Shown here: positions 19,528 to 28,624 of the stretch, piece by piece | How the letters are laid out: each line of letters starts with the position of its first letter | Numbering within the stretch: the first letter of the stretch is position 1 | Source: Dokdonella sp041395345 | GTDB lineage: Bacteria; Pseudomonadota; Gammaproteobacteria; Xanthomonadales; Rhodanobacteraceae | DNA: 64,000 nt | Assembly: GCF_041395345.1 (NCBI RefSeq) | Contig: NZ_JAWLAR010000008.1 | Span: 1-64,000 of the forward strand | Reading direction: 5' to 3' | Translations under genes and position numbers: made by a program | The notes under the pieces: generated by a model | What the model was told of the DNA's origin: nothing | Databases searched by the model: none | What the model saw: only the letters and a program-made list of their open reading frames with translations

Positions 19528-20034
19528 CTAGTCCTTGCGTGGATCGGGATGCGCGAGCACCTTGTCGGTCTGCTCGCGACGGAAACTGTCAATGCGTGTG
19601 GCAAGATCCGGATCGCTGTTGGCCAGCATCGAAGCCGCACACAATGCCGCATTGATTGCGCCAGCCCTTCCAATGGCAAACGTGGCCACCGGAATACCGG
19701 CCGGCATCTGCACAATCGAAAGCAGGGAATCCATGCCGTTGAGAGCCTTCGACTGGACTGGAACGCCAAGCACCGGAATGCGCGTCTTCGCGGCGAGCAT
19801 GCCGGGCAGGTGCGCCGCGCCACCGGCACCTGCGATGATCGCGCAAAGCCCGCGACCGACTGCTGCCTGCGCGTATTCGAACATCTGGTCCGGCGTCCGA
19901 TGTGCCGATACCACACGAACTTCGTGAGGGATCCCCAACTGCTCCAGCGTTTCCACGGCGTGACCCATGGTTTCCCAGTCGGACCGGGAACCCATTACCA
20001 CACCTATTCGAGGACTCTTGGCCTTGTCGATCAT
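19528..20034 (-). CDS. purE: N5-CAIR mutase
   Basis: The protein is 168 aa. PurE rearranges N5-CAIR to CAIR, the step after PurK. The family signature GVVMGSRSDWETM, the substrate-binding SAHRTPDQMFEYA and GAGGAAHLPGM are all present. It is the first gene of the purEK operon. The ATG at 20034 gives the usual short N-terminus; the ribosome-binding site is weak. It is divergent from the Trm112-like gene. Confidence 0.97.
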   Translation of the reverse strand: MIDKAKSPRIGVVMGSRSDWETMGHAVETLEQLGIPHEVRVVSAHRTPDQMFEYAQAAVGRGLCAIIAGAGGAAHLPGMLAAKTRIPVLGVPVQSKALNGMDSLLSIVQMPAGIPVATFAIGRAGAINAALCAASMLANSDPDLATRIDSFRREQTDKVLAHPDPRKD

Positions 20035-20134
20035 GGTCGTTGCGCTGGAAAATCGCTATTGTACGCATATTGCCGCGCACTTTCGGCCACCTTTCCGGTC
20101 GGCCCGACCCACCGCGCGCACCGGAACCCAAGCA

Positions 20135-20410
20135 ATGGACAAACACCTGCTCGACATTCTTTGCTGCCCTCAGTCGAAGACACCCGTTCGCGCGGCCCGT
20201 CGCGACGAAATCGAGGCTCTCAATCGCGCCGTCGCGGGTGGCGCGCTCGTCAACGTTGCCGGAAAGGCGGTTCTGACTTCGTTTCCCGATGCCTTGATTA
20301 CACGCGACGGCAAGACGGTCTATCGCGTCGAGGATGACATCCCTGTCATGCTGGCCGATGAAGCCGTTTCAACCCTGCAATTGACTGATTTTCCGGGCCG
20401 GGAATCCTGA
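20135..20410 (+). CDS. Trm112/YcaR family small protein
   Basis: The protein is 91 aa. The N-terminus LLDILCCPQSKTPV and the C-terminal YRVEDDIPVML are typical of the UPF0434/Trm112 family. In eukaryotes and archaea Trm112 activates methyltransferases; the bacterial proteins are poorly characterised. The zinc ribbon is incomplete, with only the first CC pair. The insert ALNRAVAGGALVNVAGKAV makes it longer than E. coli YcaR (60 aa). The ATG at 20135 starts the family sequence; the frame is open upstream to 19967, which overlaps purE. Confidence 0.85.
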   Translation: MDKHLLDILCCPQSKTPVRAARRDEIEALNRAVAGGALVNVAGKAVLTSFPDALITRDGKTVYRVEDDIPVMLADEAVSTLQLTDFPGRES

Positions 20411-20605
20411 CCCGGGCGGACCCTGGCGAGGGGCGTCGGTCTGACGCCCCGGATCGGAATTCCGCTTCGACTGGCTGGCCGATACCGCGCAATCCGCGCT
20501 GCCTCCCTTGCCCCTGACTGACGGCCGTTTCGCAGCCGGGAAAATTCCAACACCAGGGCTGCCTGACCGACCCTGCGAATTGTGAAGTGCGTCACACTCG
20601 CGCAT

Positions 20606-20621
20606 CTTCATGCACATGAAG
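20606..20621. promoter_or_regulatory. Perfect palindrome upstream of the DUF1631 gene
   Basis: CTTCATG-CA-CATGAAG is a perfect 7-bp inverted repeat with a 2-nt centre, 68 nt before the DUF1631 start codon, in a 279-nt gap with no gene. It has the size of a dimeric regulator operator; the regulator is unknown. Confidence 0.4.
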
Positions 20622-20689
20622 CTGGAGCGAGCATGAGGCAAGCTGTCATCCTGATAACGGCCGGCGCCTGCGCTGCCGAGTGAGGTCCC

Positions 20690-23092
20690 ATGTCCACACC
20701 TGAAGACAAGCCCAGCAAGGTCATCGAACTGAAGCAGCGCCATGGCGGTGCGGCAGGGTCTGACGAACGCCTGGGAGAACTCCTGAAGCTGGTCCGGGGA
20801 ATCGCGCTGAAGCGCGTCAACGGGCTGGTCAGCACACTGTTTGAAAACGTCGATGACGCCCTCTTTCATCTGGCAGAACGCGCAGAAAGCAATGCCGTCC
20901 AGGTCCAGTTCTTCGATGGCATGCGCGAAGTCCGCAAGAAGCGGCAATTGGTGGAGCGGAAATTTCAGGAGCAACTGTCCCAGATATTCAACGAATTCGC
21001 CGACGGCAAGCTGAAACCGGTGCGACCCGAGGTCGCAAACCCGTCCAGCGGCGGCCTTTCCCTCGTTGATGACCAGGAGCTGGAAGACTCCCTGGCCGTT
21101 TCAAGCATGGTTGCGAAGGCCGAAAACCGCCTCTCGCGCACCCTGCATCTGGTCAACCAGCGCCTGGCCGTAATCATCGGTGGCGCTGCCGTGGAAGATG
21201 CCAACAACCCGATTGGTCCCGCTCCGCTGTGTCAGGCGTTTCGCGTCGCAGTGCGCGAGTTCGAGTTGAACGTGCAGGTGAAGCTGATCATCTACAAGCT
21301 GTTCGATCGCTACGTGATGAGCGGCCTCGAACCCCTCTACGAGGAAGTCAACACGGAATTGATCCGGGCCGGGGTCCTTCCGCAAATTCGTCACCAGCTT
21401 CCACAATCGGGACGTCCGCGAAGCAGTGGTCCTGCGCGCGCTGCACAAGGCATGGATCCTTCGGGACACGGTGCCGGCGAGCAGGATGGCTACGCCGGAT
21501 CCGGCTACCCGGGTGGTTCGTACGACCCCGTCGCCGCCGAGCTGCAGGCCGAGCTCTACAGCACCTTGCGCAACCTGCTGGCCAATCGCAGGCATTCATC
21601 GGATCACCTCGTCGGTGGCGACGGCTCGGGCTACTCCGGCGCGGGCGGCGGCCAGATGGCGCCCAATCTCAGCCCGACGGATCTGCTCAGTGCATTGTCG
21701 ATCCTGCAGAACCAGAGCCAGACCAACCAGATCCATGCCGAGAGTGTTGCCGATGCAGCCAAGGCGGTTCAGCAGATCAAGCAGGAACTGCTCGACCAGG
21801 CACACCGGCTCGGCGGTACGGACAGCAGTGGTTACAGCGTTTCTTCTGCGGACGAAGACACCATCGATCTGGTCGGCATGCTGTTCGAGTTCATCCTCCA
21901 GGATCGCAATCTTCCGCCGCAGATACAGGCGCTGATCGGTCGCCTGCAAATTCCGTATCTGAAGATCGCGATTCTCGACAAGCATCTGTTCGCCCAGAAG
22001 ACACATCCGGCGCGGCGCCTGCTCGACGCGATGGCTGAAGCCGGCAAGAGCTGGTCGGCGGAATCCGATGTCGACAACAAGCTGCATGATCGAATCAAGG
22101 CCATCGTCGAAACCGTGCTGTCCGACTTCGATGACGATCTCTCGGTCATAGAACACGAGCTCGCAGGATTCGAACAATTCCTGCATCAGCACAAGCGACG
22201 CGCCGAACTGGCCGAACAACGTGCAGCGGAAGTGACCCGAGGCCGAGAGAAACTGCATACGGCTCGCCGGGACGCCGCGCGTGAAATTCTCAGCCGGATC
22301 GGCAACCGGGAGCTTGCACCGGTCATCCACAACGTCCTGTCGCGGCCGTGGGCGAATTATCTGGTGCTGACCGATTTGCGCCATGGCAGCGGCTCCGACG
22401 AATGGAAAAATGCGCTGCGTTTTGCCGACGAGTTTGTCTGGAGTTCGCTGCCAAAGAAGACGGAAGCAGAAAAGACGCGCCTGCGCTCACTGTTGCCCCA
22501 GCTTGAAAAGGCGTTGAAACATGGCCTGGGAACGGTTGCCTACCATGAAGGCGATGTGCGGGCACTGATGCAGGAGCTCTCGCAGTTCTACCAGAAGCTG
22601 CTCAATGGCGAATCCTTCGAGCTAAAGACCGCCGAGGAAGTCATCGCGGACAATGCGGCGGTTGACGAGTCCTCGGAGCAACCGGAATCGACTCCATCGA
22701 CGCAGAGTCCGGTTGAGGAAATCGTCCTCTCTTCCGGCTCGGTCGAGCCCGAAGCCAGCGAAACGGTTGACGAGGAAGACGAGTTCATCGAGTCCGCCCG
22801 ACAGATGAAGGTGGGCAACTGGATCGAATTTGTCGACGAGGAAGGCAACCGGGAACGTGCCAAGCTTTCCTGGATCAGTCCGATCAGCTCGAGGTACCTT
22901 TTCGTCAATCGCCGCGGCCTGAAGGTTTGCGACAAGAGCGTCACCTCGCTTGCCGTTGAACTACGACGGGGATCGGCGATTCTGCTCGAGGAAGTGCCAT
23001 TGTTCGATCGCGCCCTGGACGCCATCGTCGAGAAGCTTCGACAGACTCATTCCGGAGGCGAAGCATCGGCGGCACCGCCAGCATCTGCGTGA
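20690..23092 (+). CDS. DUF1631 family protein
   Basis: The protein is 800 aa, with no signal peptide or membrane segment. It follows the DUF1631 pattern of many Gamma- and Betaproteobacteria: a helical N-terminus (FFDGMREVRKKRQLVERKFQ), a long low-complexity linker rich in Gly, Ser and Pro (about 225-325), a helical middle (LFEFILQDRNLPPQIQALIG, TELRHGSGSDEW-like VLTDLRHGSGSDEW), an acidic Pro/Ser/Glu segment (about 650-700), and a small beta-rich C-terminus (GNWIEFVDEEGNRERAKLSW, YLFVNRRGLKVCDKS). The last part is PilZ-like in outline, which would hint at cyclic-di-GMP or partner binding, but this is inference. GAGG precedes the ATG. The function is unknown. It is a single gene between two gaps. 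Confidence 0.88.
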   Translation: MSTPEDKPSKVIELKQRHGGAAGSDERLGELLKLVRGIALKRVNGLVSTLFENVDDALFHLAERAESNAVQVQFFDGMREVRKKRQLVERKFQEQLSQIFNEFADGKLKPVRPEVANPSSGGLSLVDDQELEDSLAVSSMVAKAENRLSRTLHLVNQRLAVIIGGAAVEDANNPIGPAPLCQAFRVAVREFELNVQVKLIIYKLFDRYVMSGLEPLYEEVNTELIRAGVLPQIRHQLPQSGRPRSSGPARAAQGMDPSGHGAGEQDGYAGSGYPGGSYDPVAAELQAELYSTLRNLLANRRHSSDHLVGGDGSGYSGAGGGQMAPNLSPTDLLSALSILQNQSQTNQIHAESVADAAKAVQQIKQELLDQAHRLGGTDSSGYSVSSADEDTIDLVGMLFEFILQDRNLPPQIQALIGRLQIPYLKIAILDKHLFAQKTHPARRLLDAMAEAGKSWSAESDVDNKLHDRIKAIVETVLSDFDDDLSVIEHELAGFEQFLHQHKRRAELAEQRAAEVTRGREKLHTARRDAAREILSRIGNRELAPVIHNVLSRPWANYLVLTDLRHGSGSDEWKNALRFADEFVWSSLPKKTEAEKTRLRSLLPQLEKALKHGLGTVAYHEGDVRALMQELSQFYQKLLNGESFELKTAEEVIADNAAVDESSEQPESTPSTQSPVEEIVLSSGSVEPEASETVDEEDEFIESARQMKVGNWIEFVDEEGNRERAKLSWISPISSRYLFVNRRGLKVCDKSVTSLAVELRRGSAILLEEVPLFDRALDAIVEKLRQTHSGGEASAAPPASA

Positions 23093-23432
23093 TGCGGGTG
23101 GACCCTGGGCCCTTGCCTCGTTATGCGTGTCCGGCATCTTCCGCCCGGGAATTCCGGAAGGCGACGCGGCGGGCAGCCATGGCATGCCTGTCGTTGCCAT
23201 CGACTCCTGATTCGACCCTTGTATAGTATGGGATTGACGCTATTCACGATTCTCCCGTCAGCGCGCGCTGGTTGCCGCTGCCACCTCTTGCAGACATGGT
23301 CGAAAGGCATGCTTTCCGGAATCCGACCTGCTTCGTGATGACTGAGTGCCGCAACCCTGCAGTGACATGCCTCGATCCGGTCATGGCTCGCCGACCCATT
23401 GCCCCCGATTTTCCGAATTGACCCTCCCGCGA
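23093..23432. other. Gap between the DUF1631 gene and nadC
   Basis: These 340 nt hold no supported gene. A TATAGT at 23222-23227 could be a -10 box but has no matching -35. Short frames here lack ribosome-binding sites. Confidence 0.4.
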
Positions 23433-24287
23433 ATGAAAATGAACCCCGCCGATCCAGAGATTGTGCTTACCGATGTGCGACGCGCGCTGTCCGAAGATAT
23501 CGGCAGTGGCGATGTGACTGCTGATCTGTTGCCGAAGGACTACCTGGCCCGCGCTCGCGTCCTGACCCGTGAATCCGCCGTCATCTGCGGTCAGGACTGG
23601 TTTGCCGCCTGCTTCTCCGAAATCGATCCCCGGACCGAAGTGGAATGGTTGATCGAGGAGGGCTCGGCTGTCGCGCCCGGACAGTTGTTGTGTCATGTCA
23701 GCGGGCCCGTGCGGGCACTGGTAACCGGCGAACGCAGCGCCCTGAATTTCCTGCAAACCCTGTCCGCCACGGCTACGGTGACTGCGCAGTACGTGGAAGC
23801 GATCAGAGGCACGCGAACTCGCATTCTGGATACGCGCAAGACTCTGCCCGGCCTTCGTCATGCGCAGAAGTACGCGGTGCGAATCGGCGGTGGTTACAAC
23901 CACCGCATAGGTCTGCACGACGCTGTGTTGATCAAGGAGAACCATATCGCGGCGGCCGGCTCGCTGGCTTCGGCGGTGGCCACGGCGCGGCGATTGCACC
24001 CATCCATCATGGTTGAAGTCGAAGTCGAGAACTTCAGCGAGTTGCGCGAAGCCCTGCTTGCAGGTGTCGATCGCATCATGCTCGACGAATTCGAACTGGA
24101 TGAACTGGTCCAGGCAGTGGCAGAAGTGGATGGACGCGTTCCACTGGAAGTTTCGGGCGGAGTCGGCATGGAGAGGGTTCGTGCGATTGCAGAAACCGGT
24201 GTCGACTTCATTTCGATCGGCGCACTGACCAAGCATGTGCGCGCAATCGACCTTTCCATGCGAATCGAACTGGATTCTTCCACCTGA
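23433..24287 (+). CDS. nadC: Nicotinate-nucleotide pyrophosphorylase (carboxylating)
   Basis: The protein is 284 aa. NadC turns quinolinate and PRPP into nicotinate mononucleotide in de novo NAD synthesis. Conserved parts are EDIGSGDVTADL, the substrate-binding TRKTLPGLRHAQKYAVRIGGG, HRIGLHDAVLIKENHI, and the phosphate-binding EVSGGVGMERVRAIAETGVDFISIGALT. The start is either ATG 23433 (MKMNPADPE) or the second Met at 23439; neither has a strong ribosome-binding site. nadA and nadB are not nearby. Confidence 0.96.
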   Translation: MKMNPADPEIVLTDVRRALSEDIGSGDVTADLLPKDYLARARVLTRESAVICGQDWFAACFSEIDPRTEVEWLIEEGSAVAPGQLLCHVSGPVRALVTGERSALNFLQTLSATATVTAQYVEAIRGTRTRILDTRKTLPGLRHAQKYAVRIGGGYNHRIGLHDAVLIKENHIAAAGSLASAVATARRLHPSIMVEVEVENFSELREALLAGVDRIMLDEFELDELVQAVAEVDGRVPLEVSGGVGMERVRAIAETGVDFISIGALTKHVRAIDLSMRIELDSST

Positions 24288-24331
24288 AAGGCGCTGTCCA
24301 GGCGGTCAGCGCTTTCGGTCCGCTCCGTTTT

Positions 24332-25135
24332 TCAGAACTTGCCCAGATACTTCATCACCCCGACGCCGATGGCAGCCAGAGCGACCACGGCGCCAATCAC
24401 CCACCATATTGCCGCTCCACCGGAATCCTTGCCGGTCTCGACGACTTCCTCGACCGGATTGGCGCTTGCTGCCGGAGGCTGGCTTCCCGGAGCAAGCAGC
24501 AGAAACCTGACCGTGTCGAGTCTAAGTTCATCACCCGGCTTGAGCATGCCCGTATGCACGCGCTTGTCGTTGATCCAGGTGCCGTTGGCTGATCCGAGGT
24601 CCTCGACCATGACCCCTTCGGCAGTGACCTGAAGTCGTGCGTGATGGCGGGAAATCTCCTCGGCCTGAATGGGAATGCCGCAATCGCTTTGACGGCCGAT
24701 GGTCATGGTTCCCATCAGCGCGAAATTTCGCCCGAAAGTGGTACCGGACACGCCTCGCAGCATGAACTTCGGCAAGGCCATGCGAACGCGCGTCCGTCCA
24801 TCCCCTTCATCGACTGGCTCGACCTTTGGCGGCGGAGCAGCGGCGACCGGCTTGTCCAGCGCAACAACCCGGCATCCGATCCGTCCGAACAGGAGCAGAT
24901 CGCCGGGCTTCAGCGGGCTTTCCTGGGCGATCTGTCGGCCATTGAGTACGGTGGCTACGCTCTGGTCGCGAATGCGTACCGTTGCCTTGCCATTGCGTAC
25001 CTCGACATCACAGTGATTCACGGCCACCCCTGGCGCCACAAGGACGACCTGGCAGTCGCTGCCGGAACCGATCTCGGTGATCCCCTCACCCAGATCCACC
25101 GCGGCGTGTTCACCATTCGGGAATATCAACTTCAT
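24332..25135 (-). CDS. Double FHA-domain protein with C-terminal membrane anchor
   Basis: The protein is 267 aa. The first FHA fold (about 15-88) is degenerate: GSGSDCQVVLVAPGVAVNHCDVEV lacks the canonical SRxH. The second (about 140-212) is well formed, with MTIGRQSDCGIPI, EISRHHARL and LGSANGTWINDKRV, and should bind phosphothreonine peptides. Between them is a Pro-rich linker, and the C-terminus has one TM helix (about 243-262, WWVIGAVVALAAIGVGVM). The tail anchor implies that the FHA part faces the cytoplasm. It lies 31 nt behind a Ser/Thr kinase gene, so the kinase is the likely partner. No type VI secretion genes are near. Confidence 0.88.
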   Translation of the reverse strand: MKLIFPNGEHAAVDLGEGITEIGSGSDCQVVLVAPGVAVNHCDVEVRNGKATVRIRDQSVATVLNGRQIAQESPLKPGDLLLFGRIGCRVVALDKPVAAAPPPKVEPVDEGDGRTRVRMALPKFMLRGVSGTTFGRNFALMGTMTIGRQSDCGIPIQAEEISRHHARLQVTAEGVMVEDLGSANGTWINDKRVHTGMLKPGDELRLDTVRFLLLAPGSQPPAASANPVEEVVETGKDSGGAAIWWVIGAVVALAAIGVGVMKYLGKF

Positions 25136-25166
25136 CGCATCTCCCTCCGTGCGCTGTGGCTACGGA

Positions 25167-27599
25167 CTATTTGTCAATTTCGCGAACCAGACGAAAGCCA
25201 AGACTATTCAGCGCGACGTCTTCTGCATAACTGTCACTCTCCATCATGCCATCCTTTTCGGTCGACGAAAGCCAGCCACGTCCTCGCAATCCATGCTCGC
25301 GGCATCCGGCGGTCAAAACCGCCGTCTTGCCGCAGGCAGACACCCACTCGCGCACATTGCCGTCGATATCGAAAACCCCCGCCGTGGCCGGGAAGCGGCC
25401 CACCGGCGCTGTGTCTGCGAATCCATCGCTGCAATCGGAGCCGCTACGCGAATCGTAGGCCCGCTTGTATGCCTCATCGGCCAGATTGGCGGTCTTGCAG
25501 GATCCCGCAGGTGCGCTGCGCGCCACCTGGTCCCACTCAGCAGGCGTCGGCAGCCTGTAGCGCTTGCCGGTTTGCTCACTGATCCAGGCCGCGTACGCCT
25601 GGGCCTGGTCAAAACTGACGCAGACAACGGGATGGCTGTCGTCCTGGCTGATTCCGGGATTCTGCCATCCGCGTTTGCGTGAAGAGCGGAAGATTGACTC
25701 CCGATCACGACAACTGGGCTCCTTGCCAGCGAACTGGCGTTGTCCGCCCGCTCGCCACCATGCTGAGAATTCGCCTCTTGTGGTTTCCCTGCGGGCGAAA
25801 GCGAGACTGCTGGTGATGATCACCAACTCGGGGCCGGCCCGGCTTCCCATCGGGTCACTGAAAACGAATCCCGGTTTGCCGATCCTGTCGACCGCTTTCA
25901 GGCCGTCGCGAGCGGTCTTGTTGCCCGGATCCAGTTGAATCACCTTTTCGAACGCCGATCGCGCCGCGGTCGCGTCCATCGCCTTGACCGCACTGTTTGC
26001 AGATTCCAGGAACTTGTCGACTTCCGTCTGCCTGCGTGCCTTTGCCGCGGCTGCCGCTTCCGCACCTTCCGGTATCGAACCAGCGACTTCGACGGCCTTG
26101 TCGATGAACCCGTTGAACTCCTCGATGTTTCCTTCTGCCCAGGAAGCATCTGCGAGAACCAGGTAAGCCTGTGCCGTGGCGACTATGCCCTCCTTCGCAG
26201 CCGTCGACTCAGGGTTGATTCTCAACGCCAGCGTGAATCGCTCGAACGCATTCGTTCGCGGTGGATTGGTCAGTCGTTGTGCGGCCAGATCGATTTTCCC
26301 CAGCCGGTTCAATTCAACGACAGGGTCCTTGACCGTGGGCAGCGAGGCCATGTCGAGTTCATCGATCGCAAACGTCGAGTCGGAGTCCGCCAGGTCCGTG
26401 CCGGAATTCTCCGGCGATTCCGGACCGCTTCCTGCAGGAGGCGGGAATTTCGCGTCCGCTGGCGGGATCTGGGCCGGCGGCCTGTCGTTGGTGCCCGAAC
26501 CCGTGCCGGCCGAGGCCGTCGTTGTCGAAGTCGAATCCTGGGAACGCAAGGAGAACAACGCGTAGCCCGCGGAACCGATCAGCAACACGCCGACAGCCGC
26601 CAACGCCCAGGGCAACCAGGACCGCGCGGAAGCCCTTTCGACAGCCTCGGGGGCGGCCGCCTTGGCGAGCGACTCCTCCATGGTTGGCAACACGCCGATT
26701 CGGGTAGGTGCCTCATCGGCAGCCAGCGCGGAGGTCAGGGCTTCACGCTGGATGACCCGGGTGGGCGCCTCGGCACCGGTCGACGCCGCTGTGCCGGCAC
26801 GCGGCTGGATCGCATTCAGCGCAGCGATGAATTCCTCGGCGTTCTGATAGCGCTCGGCAGGGTCCTTGGCCAGGGCCTTGTCGATGAGGCCCTGCCAATG
26901 GGCCTGCGACTCGGGCAAACGGGGGATCGGCTCGAAGACGTGCGCATACGAGACCGCAAAACCGTCGGCCCCTTCATAGGGCGGCTTGCCGGTCAAACCG
27001 AACCAGGTCAGAACACCGAGGCCGTACAGGTCCGAGCGTTCGTCCACGTCGCTGCCACGAGCCTGCTCCGGGCTCATGTAGTGGCTGGTTCCGATTGAAA
27101 TGCCAGCGCTGGTAATGCGTGCCGCCTGGCTGAACGCTCGCGCGATTCCGAAGTCGGTCAGCAGCGGCGTGTCATTGACGTCGAAAAGAATGTTTCCCGG
27201 AGCCACATCCCGATGCACATAGCCTCGCTGATGCGCATAGCCCAGCGCATTGGCGACTCCTTCGAGAACTCGAACCAGGTCCTTCTCGGTGAGTCCCATG
27301 CGCACGCGCTGGGCGAAATCTCCGCCGGAAAGATACTGCATGGAAAAGTAGTTCAGCTGCGCCTGGGTGACGCCGACGTCGTATACCTGGACGATGTTCG
27401 GGTGTGCCAGCGAGGCCAGCATTCGCGCTTCCTGCATGAAGCGCTTGGAGAAAGTGGGATCGGCGGCCAATGTCGGCGACATCACCTTGAGCGCCACTTC
27501 GCGGTCGAGCGAAGTCTGCAAGGCCAAATAGACACTGGCCATTCCTCCGACGCCCACCTCGCGCCGGATCACGTAACCTGGAATATCTAGTGCAATCAC
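25167..27599 (-). CDS. Membrane Ser/Thr protein kinase with C-terminal FGE-like (SUMF1) domain
   Basis: The protein is 810 aa. The kinase domain (about 8-265) has the glycine loop GVGGMASVYLA, Lys-38 in VALKVM, the catalytic HRDVAPGNILFD, DFGIARAF and GTSHYMSPEQARG, so it looks active. One TM helix (about 328-350) follows a basic Pro-rich stretch. A helical TPR-like segment (about 440-570) and an FGE/sulfatase-modifying-factor-like domain (about 585-808: SFDQAQAYAAWISEQTGKRYRLPTPAEWDQVAR, GNVREWVS, LGFRLVR) are on the far side, probably periplasmic. The Cys-containing catalytic strand of true formylglycine enzymes is not present, so the domain probably binds a ligand. The start is GTG at 27599, 6 nt after GGGGAG. 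The FHA gene follows 31 nt later. Confidence 0.9.
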   Translation of the reverse strand: MIALDIPGYVIRREVGVGGMASVYLALQTSLDREVALKVMSPTLAADPTFSKRFMQEARMLASLAHPNIVQVYDVGVTQAQLNYFSMQYLSGGDFAQRVRMGLTEKDLVRVLEGVANALGYAHQRGYVHRDVAPGNILFDVNDTPLLTDFGIARAFSQAARITSAGISIGTSHYMSPEQARGSDVDERSDLYGLGVLTWFGLTGKPPYEGADGFAVSYAHVFEPIPRLPESQAHWQGLIDKALAKDPAERYQNAEEFIAALNAIQPRAGTAASTGAEAPTRVIQREALTSALAADEAPTRIGVLPTMEESLAKAAAPEAVERASARSWLPWALAAVGVLLIGSAGYALFSLRSQDSTSTTTASAGTGSGTNDRPPAQIPPADAKFPPPAGSGPESPENSGTDLADSDSTFAIDELDMASLPTVKDPVVELNRLGKIDLAAQRLTNPPRTNAFERFTLALRINPESTAAKEGIVATAQAYLVLADASWAEGNIEEFNGFIDKAVEVAGSIPEGAEAAAAAKARRQTEVDKFLESANSAVKAMDATAARSAFEKVIQLDPGNKTARDGLKAVDRIGKPGFVFSDPMGSRAGPELVIITSSLAFARRETTRGEFSAWWRAGGQRQFAGKEPSCRDRESIFRSSRKRGWQNPGISQDDSHPVVCVSFDQAQAYAAWISEQTGKRYRLPTPAEWDQVARSAPAGSCKTANLADEAYKRAYDSRSGSDCSDGFADTAPVGRFPATAGVFDIDGNVREWVSACGKTAVLTAGCREHGLRGRGWLSSTEKDGMMESDSYAEDVALNSLGFRLVREIDK

Positions 27600-27799
27600 G
27601 GCAGCTCCCCTACCTTTCGCCAGCGATTGTAACCAATCGTGGACGACAGACCGCTACTCTGTGGCCAGATTGCCTTTGGACCGCAAGCCAGCGTGGGCTC
27701 CGATCGACCCGCCGATACGGAAATCGGGCCCCTTTCCTGCAGCCCGAGTGCCATGGAAATCACTTGCCCGGGGGCTGTATCGCCAGCAAACTCGGCGGC

Positions 27800-28108
27800 A
27801 TGAATGGAACCCTGCTCCTGCTGCTCATGGCCGGCGTCGTTGTCGCTCTCTGGCTTGATGCCCTGAGTGCGCGAGAACTGGCCGGTCGGCGCAGTCTGCA
27901 GCTCTGCGAGGAGGCGGGCCTGCAATTGCTTGACCAGAGCGTCGTCCTGCAACGAATCTGGCTGGAACGCGTCAACGGACGGCTCGTGTTCAGCCGCAAG
28001 TATCGATTCGACGTCAGTTTCGACGGCACTGATCGGCATCGCGGCAGCATCAGCATGAGCGGCAGAAGAGTCATCAACTTCGCCCTGCCCCAGCGCGAAC
28101 CCACCTGA
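27800..28108 (+). CDS. DUF3301 family small membrane protein
   Basis: The protein is 102 aa. An N-terminal TM helix (about 3-20) is followed by the DUF3301 pattern: DALSARELAGRRSLQLCEE, LQLLDQSVVLQRIWLER, and a soluble part with RKYRFDVSFDGTDRHRGSI. The function is unknown. The family is common in Gammaproteobacteria. The ATG at 27800 fits the family; the frame is open upstream to 27590 but carries no signal. It is divergent from the kinase gene (201-nt gap). Confidence 0.8.
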   Translation: MNGTLLLLLMAGVVVALWLDALSARELAGRRSLQLCEEAGLQLLDQSVVLQRIWLERVNGRLVFSRKYRFDVSFDGTDRHRGSISMSGRRVINFALPQREPT

Positions 28109-28160
28109 CCGGACTGGCAAACCCTTCAGGATTGAAGGCAAGCGTGCACAGCTCCTGCTT

Positions 28161-28189
28161 CTACCCACTCCCCACTCCCCAGTCCCCAT
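28161..28189. repeat. ACTCCCC-type short repeat
   Basis: Three to four contiguous units of the type CCACTCCC/CAGTCCC lie between the DUF3301 gene and sspB. They match the degenerate part of the repeat block at 909-983 and belong to the same dispersed family. Confidence 0.65.
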
Positions 28190-28222
28190 TTCGGTCGACC
28201 GAGTGAAACGAGGGAGACAAGC

Positions 28223-28615
28223 CTACTTGACTACGCGCAGGCGAGGCCGGGCCGGCGGCTCCTCAGGCGCAGGAGGTTCGGGTTGCGGGGAATCCTCGGC
28301 GGCGAACATCATTCCCTGGCCATTTTCCTGTGCATAGATGGCCAGCACGGCTGAAACCGGCACCTCGATCGAGTGGCTGACTCCACCGAATCGGGCCATG
28401 AAACTGACCATGTCCAGACCGATCTCGAGGTGGGCAACCGCGCGCGCCGCGACGCTGAGAACGACGCGACCGTCCTTGATCGAGGCCGGGGGTACTCGCA
28501 CGCCCGGGGCGTTGGCCTCGACGAGCAGGTAGGGGGTCAGGCCGTTGTCATTGATCCAGTCGTGAATCGCCCGCAACAAATAGGGCCGATTCGAACTCAT
28601 TGCTGTTTCTGTCAC
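28223..28615 (-). CDS. sspB: ClpXP protease specificity-enhancing factor SspB
   Basis: The protein is 130 aa. SspB delivers ssrA-tagged peptides to ClpXP. The fold segment reads RPYLLRAIHDWINDNGLTPYLL, then ARAVAHLEIGLDMVSFMARFGG, SAVLAIYAQENGQGMMF, a short Pro/Glu linker and the C-terminal PRLRVVK that docks on ClpX. The linker is shorter than in E. coli SspB. The start is taken as GTG 28615, 7 nt after GAGG that overlaps the sspA stop; ATG 28600 (MSSNRPYLL) is the alternative. It is coupled to sspA (9 nt gap). Confidence 0.94.
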   Translation of the reverse strand: MTETAMSSNRPYLLRAIHDWINDNGLTPYLLVEANAPGVRVPPASIKDGRVVLSVAARAVAHLEIGLDMVSFMARFGGVSHSIEVPVSAVLAIYAQENGQGMMFAAEDSPQPEPPAPEEPPARPRLRVVK

Positions 28616-28624
28616 CGGAAAACC

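Noticed and set aside
23199..23227. nadC promoter with TATAGT
   Set aside because: The -10-like box has no acceptable -35 and is about 200 nt from the start codon.
24332..27599. Type VI secretion cluster
   Set aside because: FHA and kinase alone resemble T6SS regulators, but no Tss, Hcp, VgrG or PppA-like gene is present.
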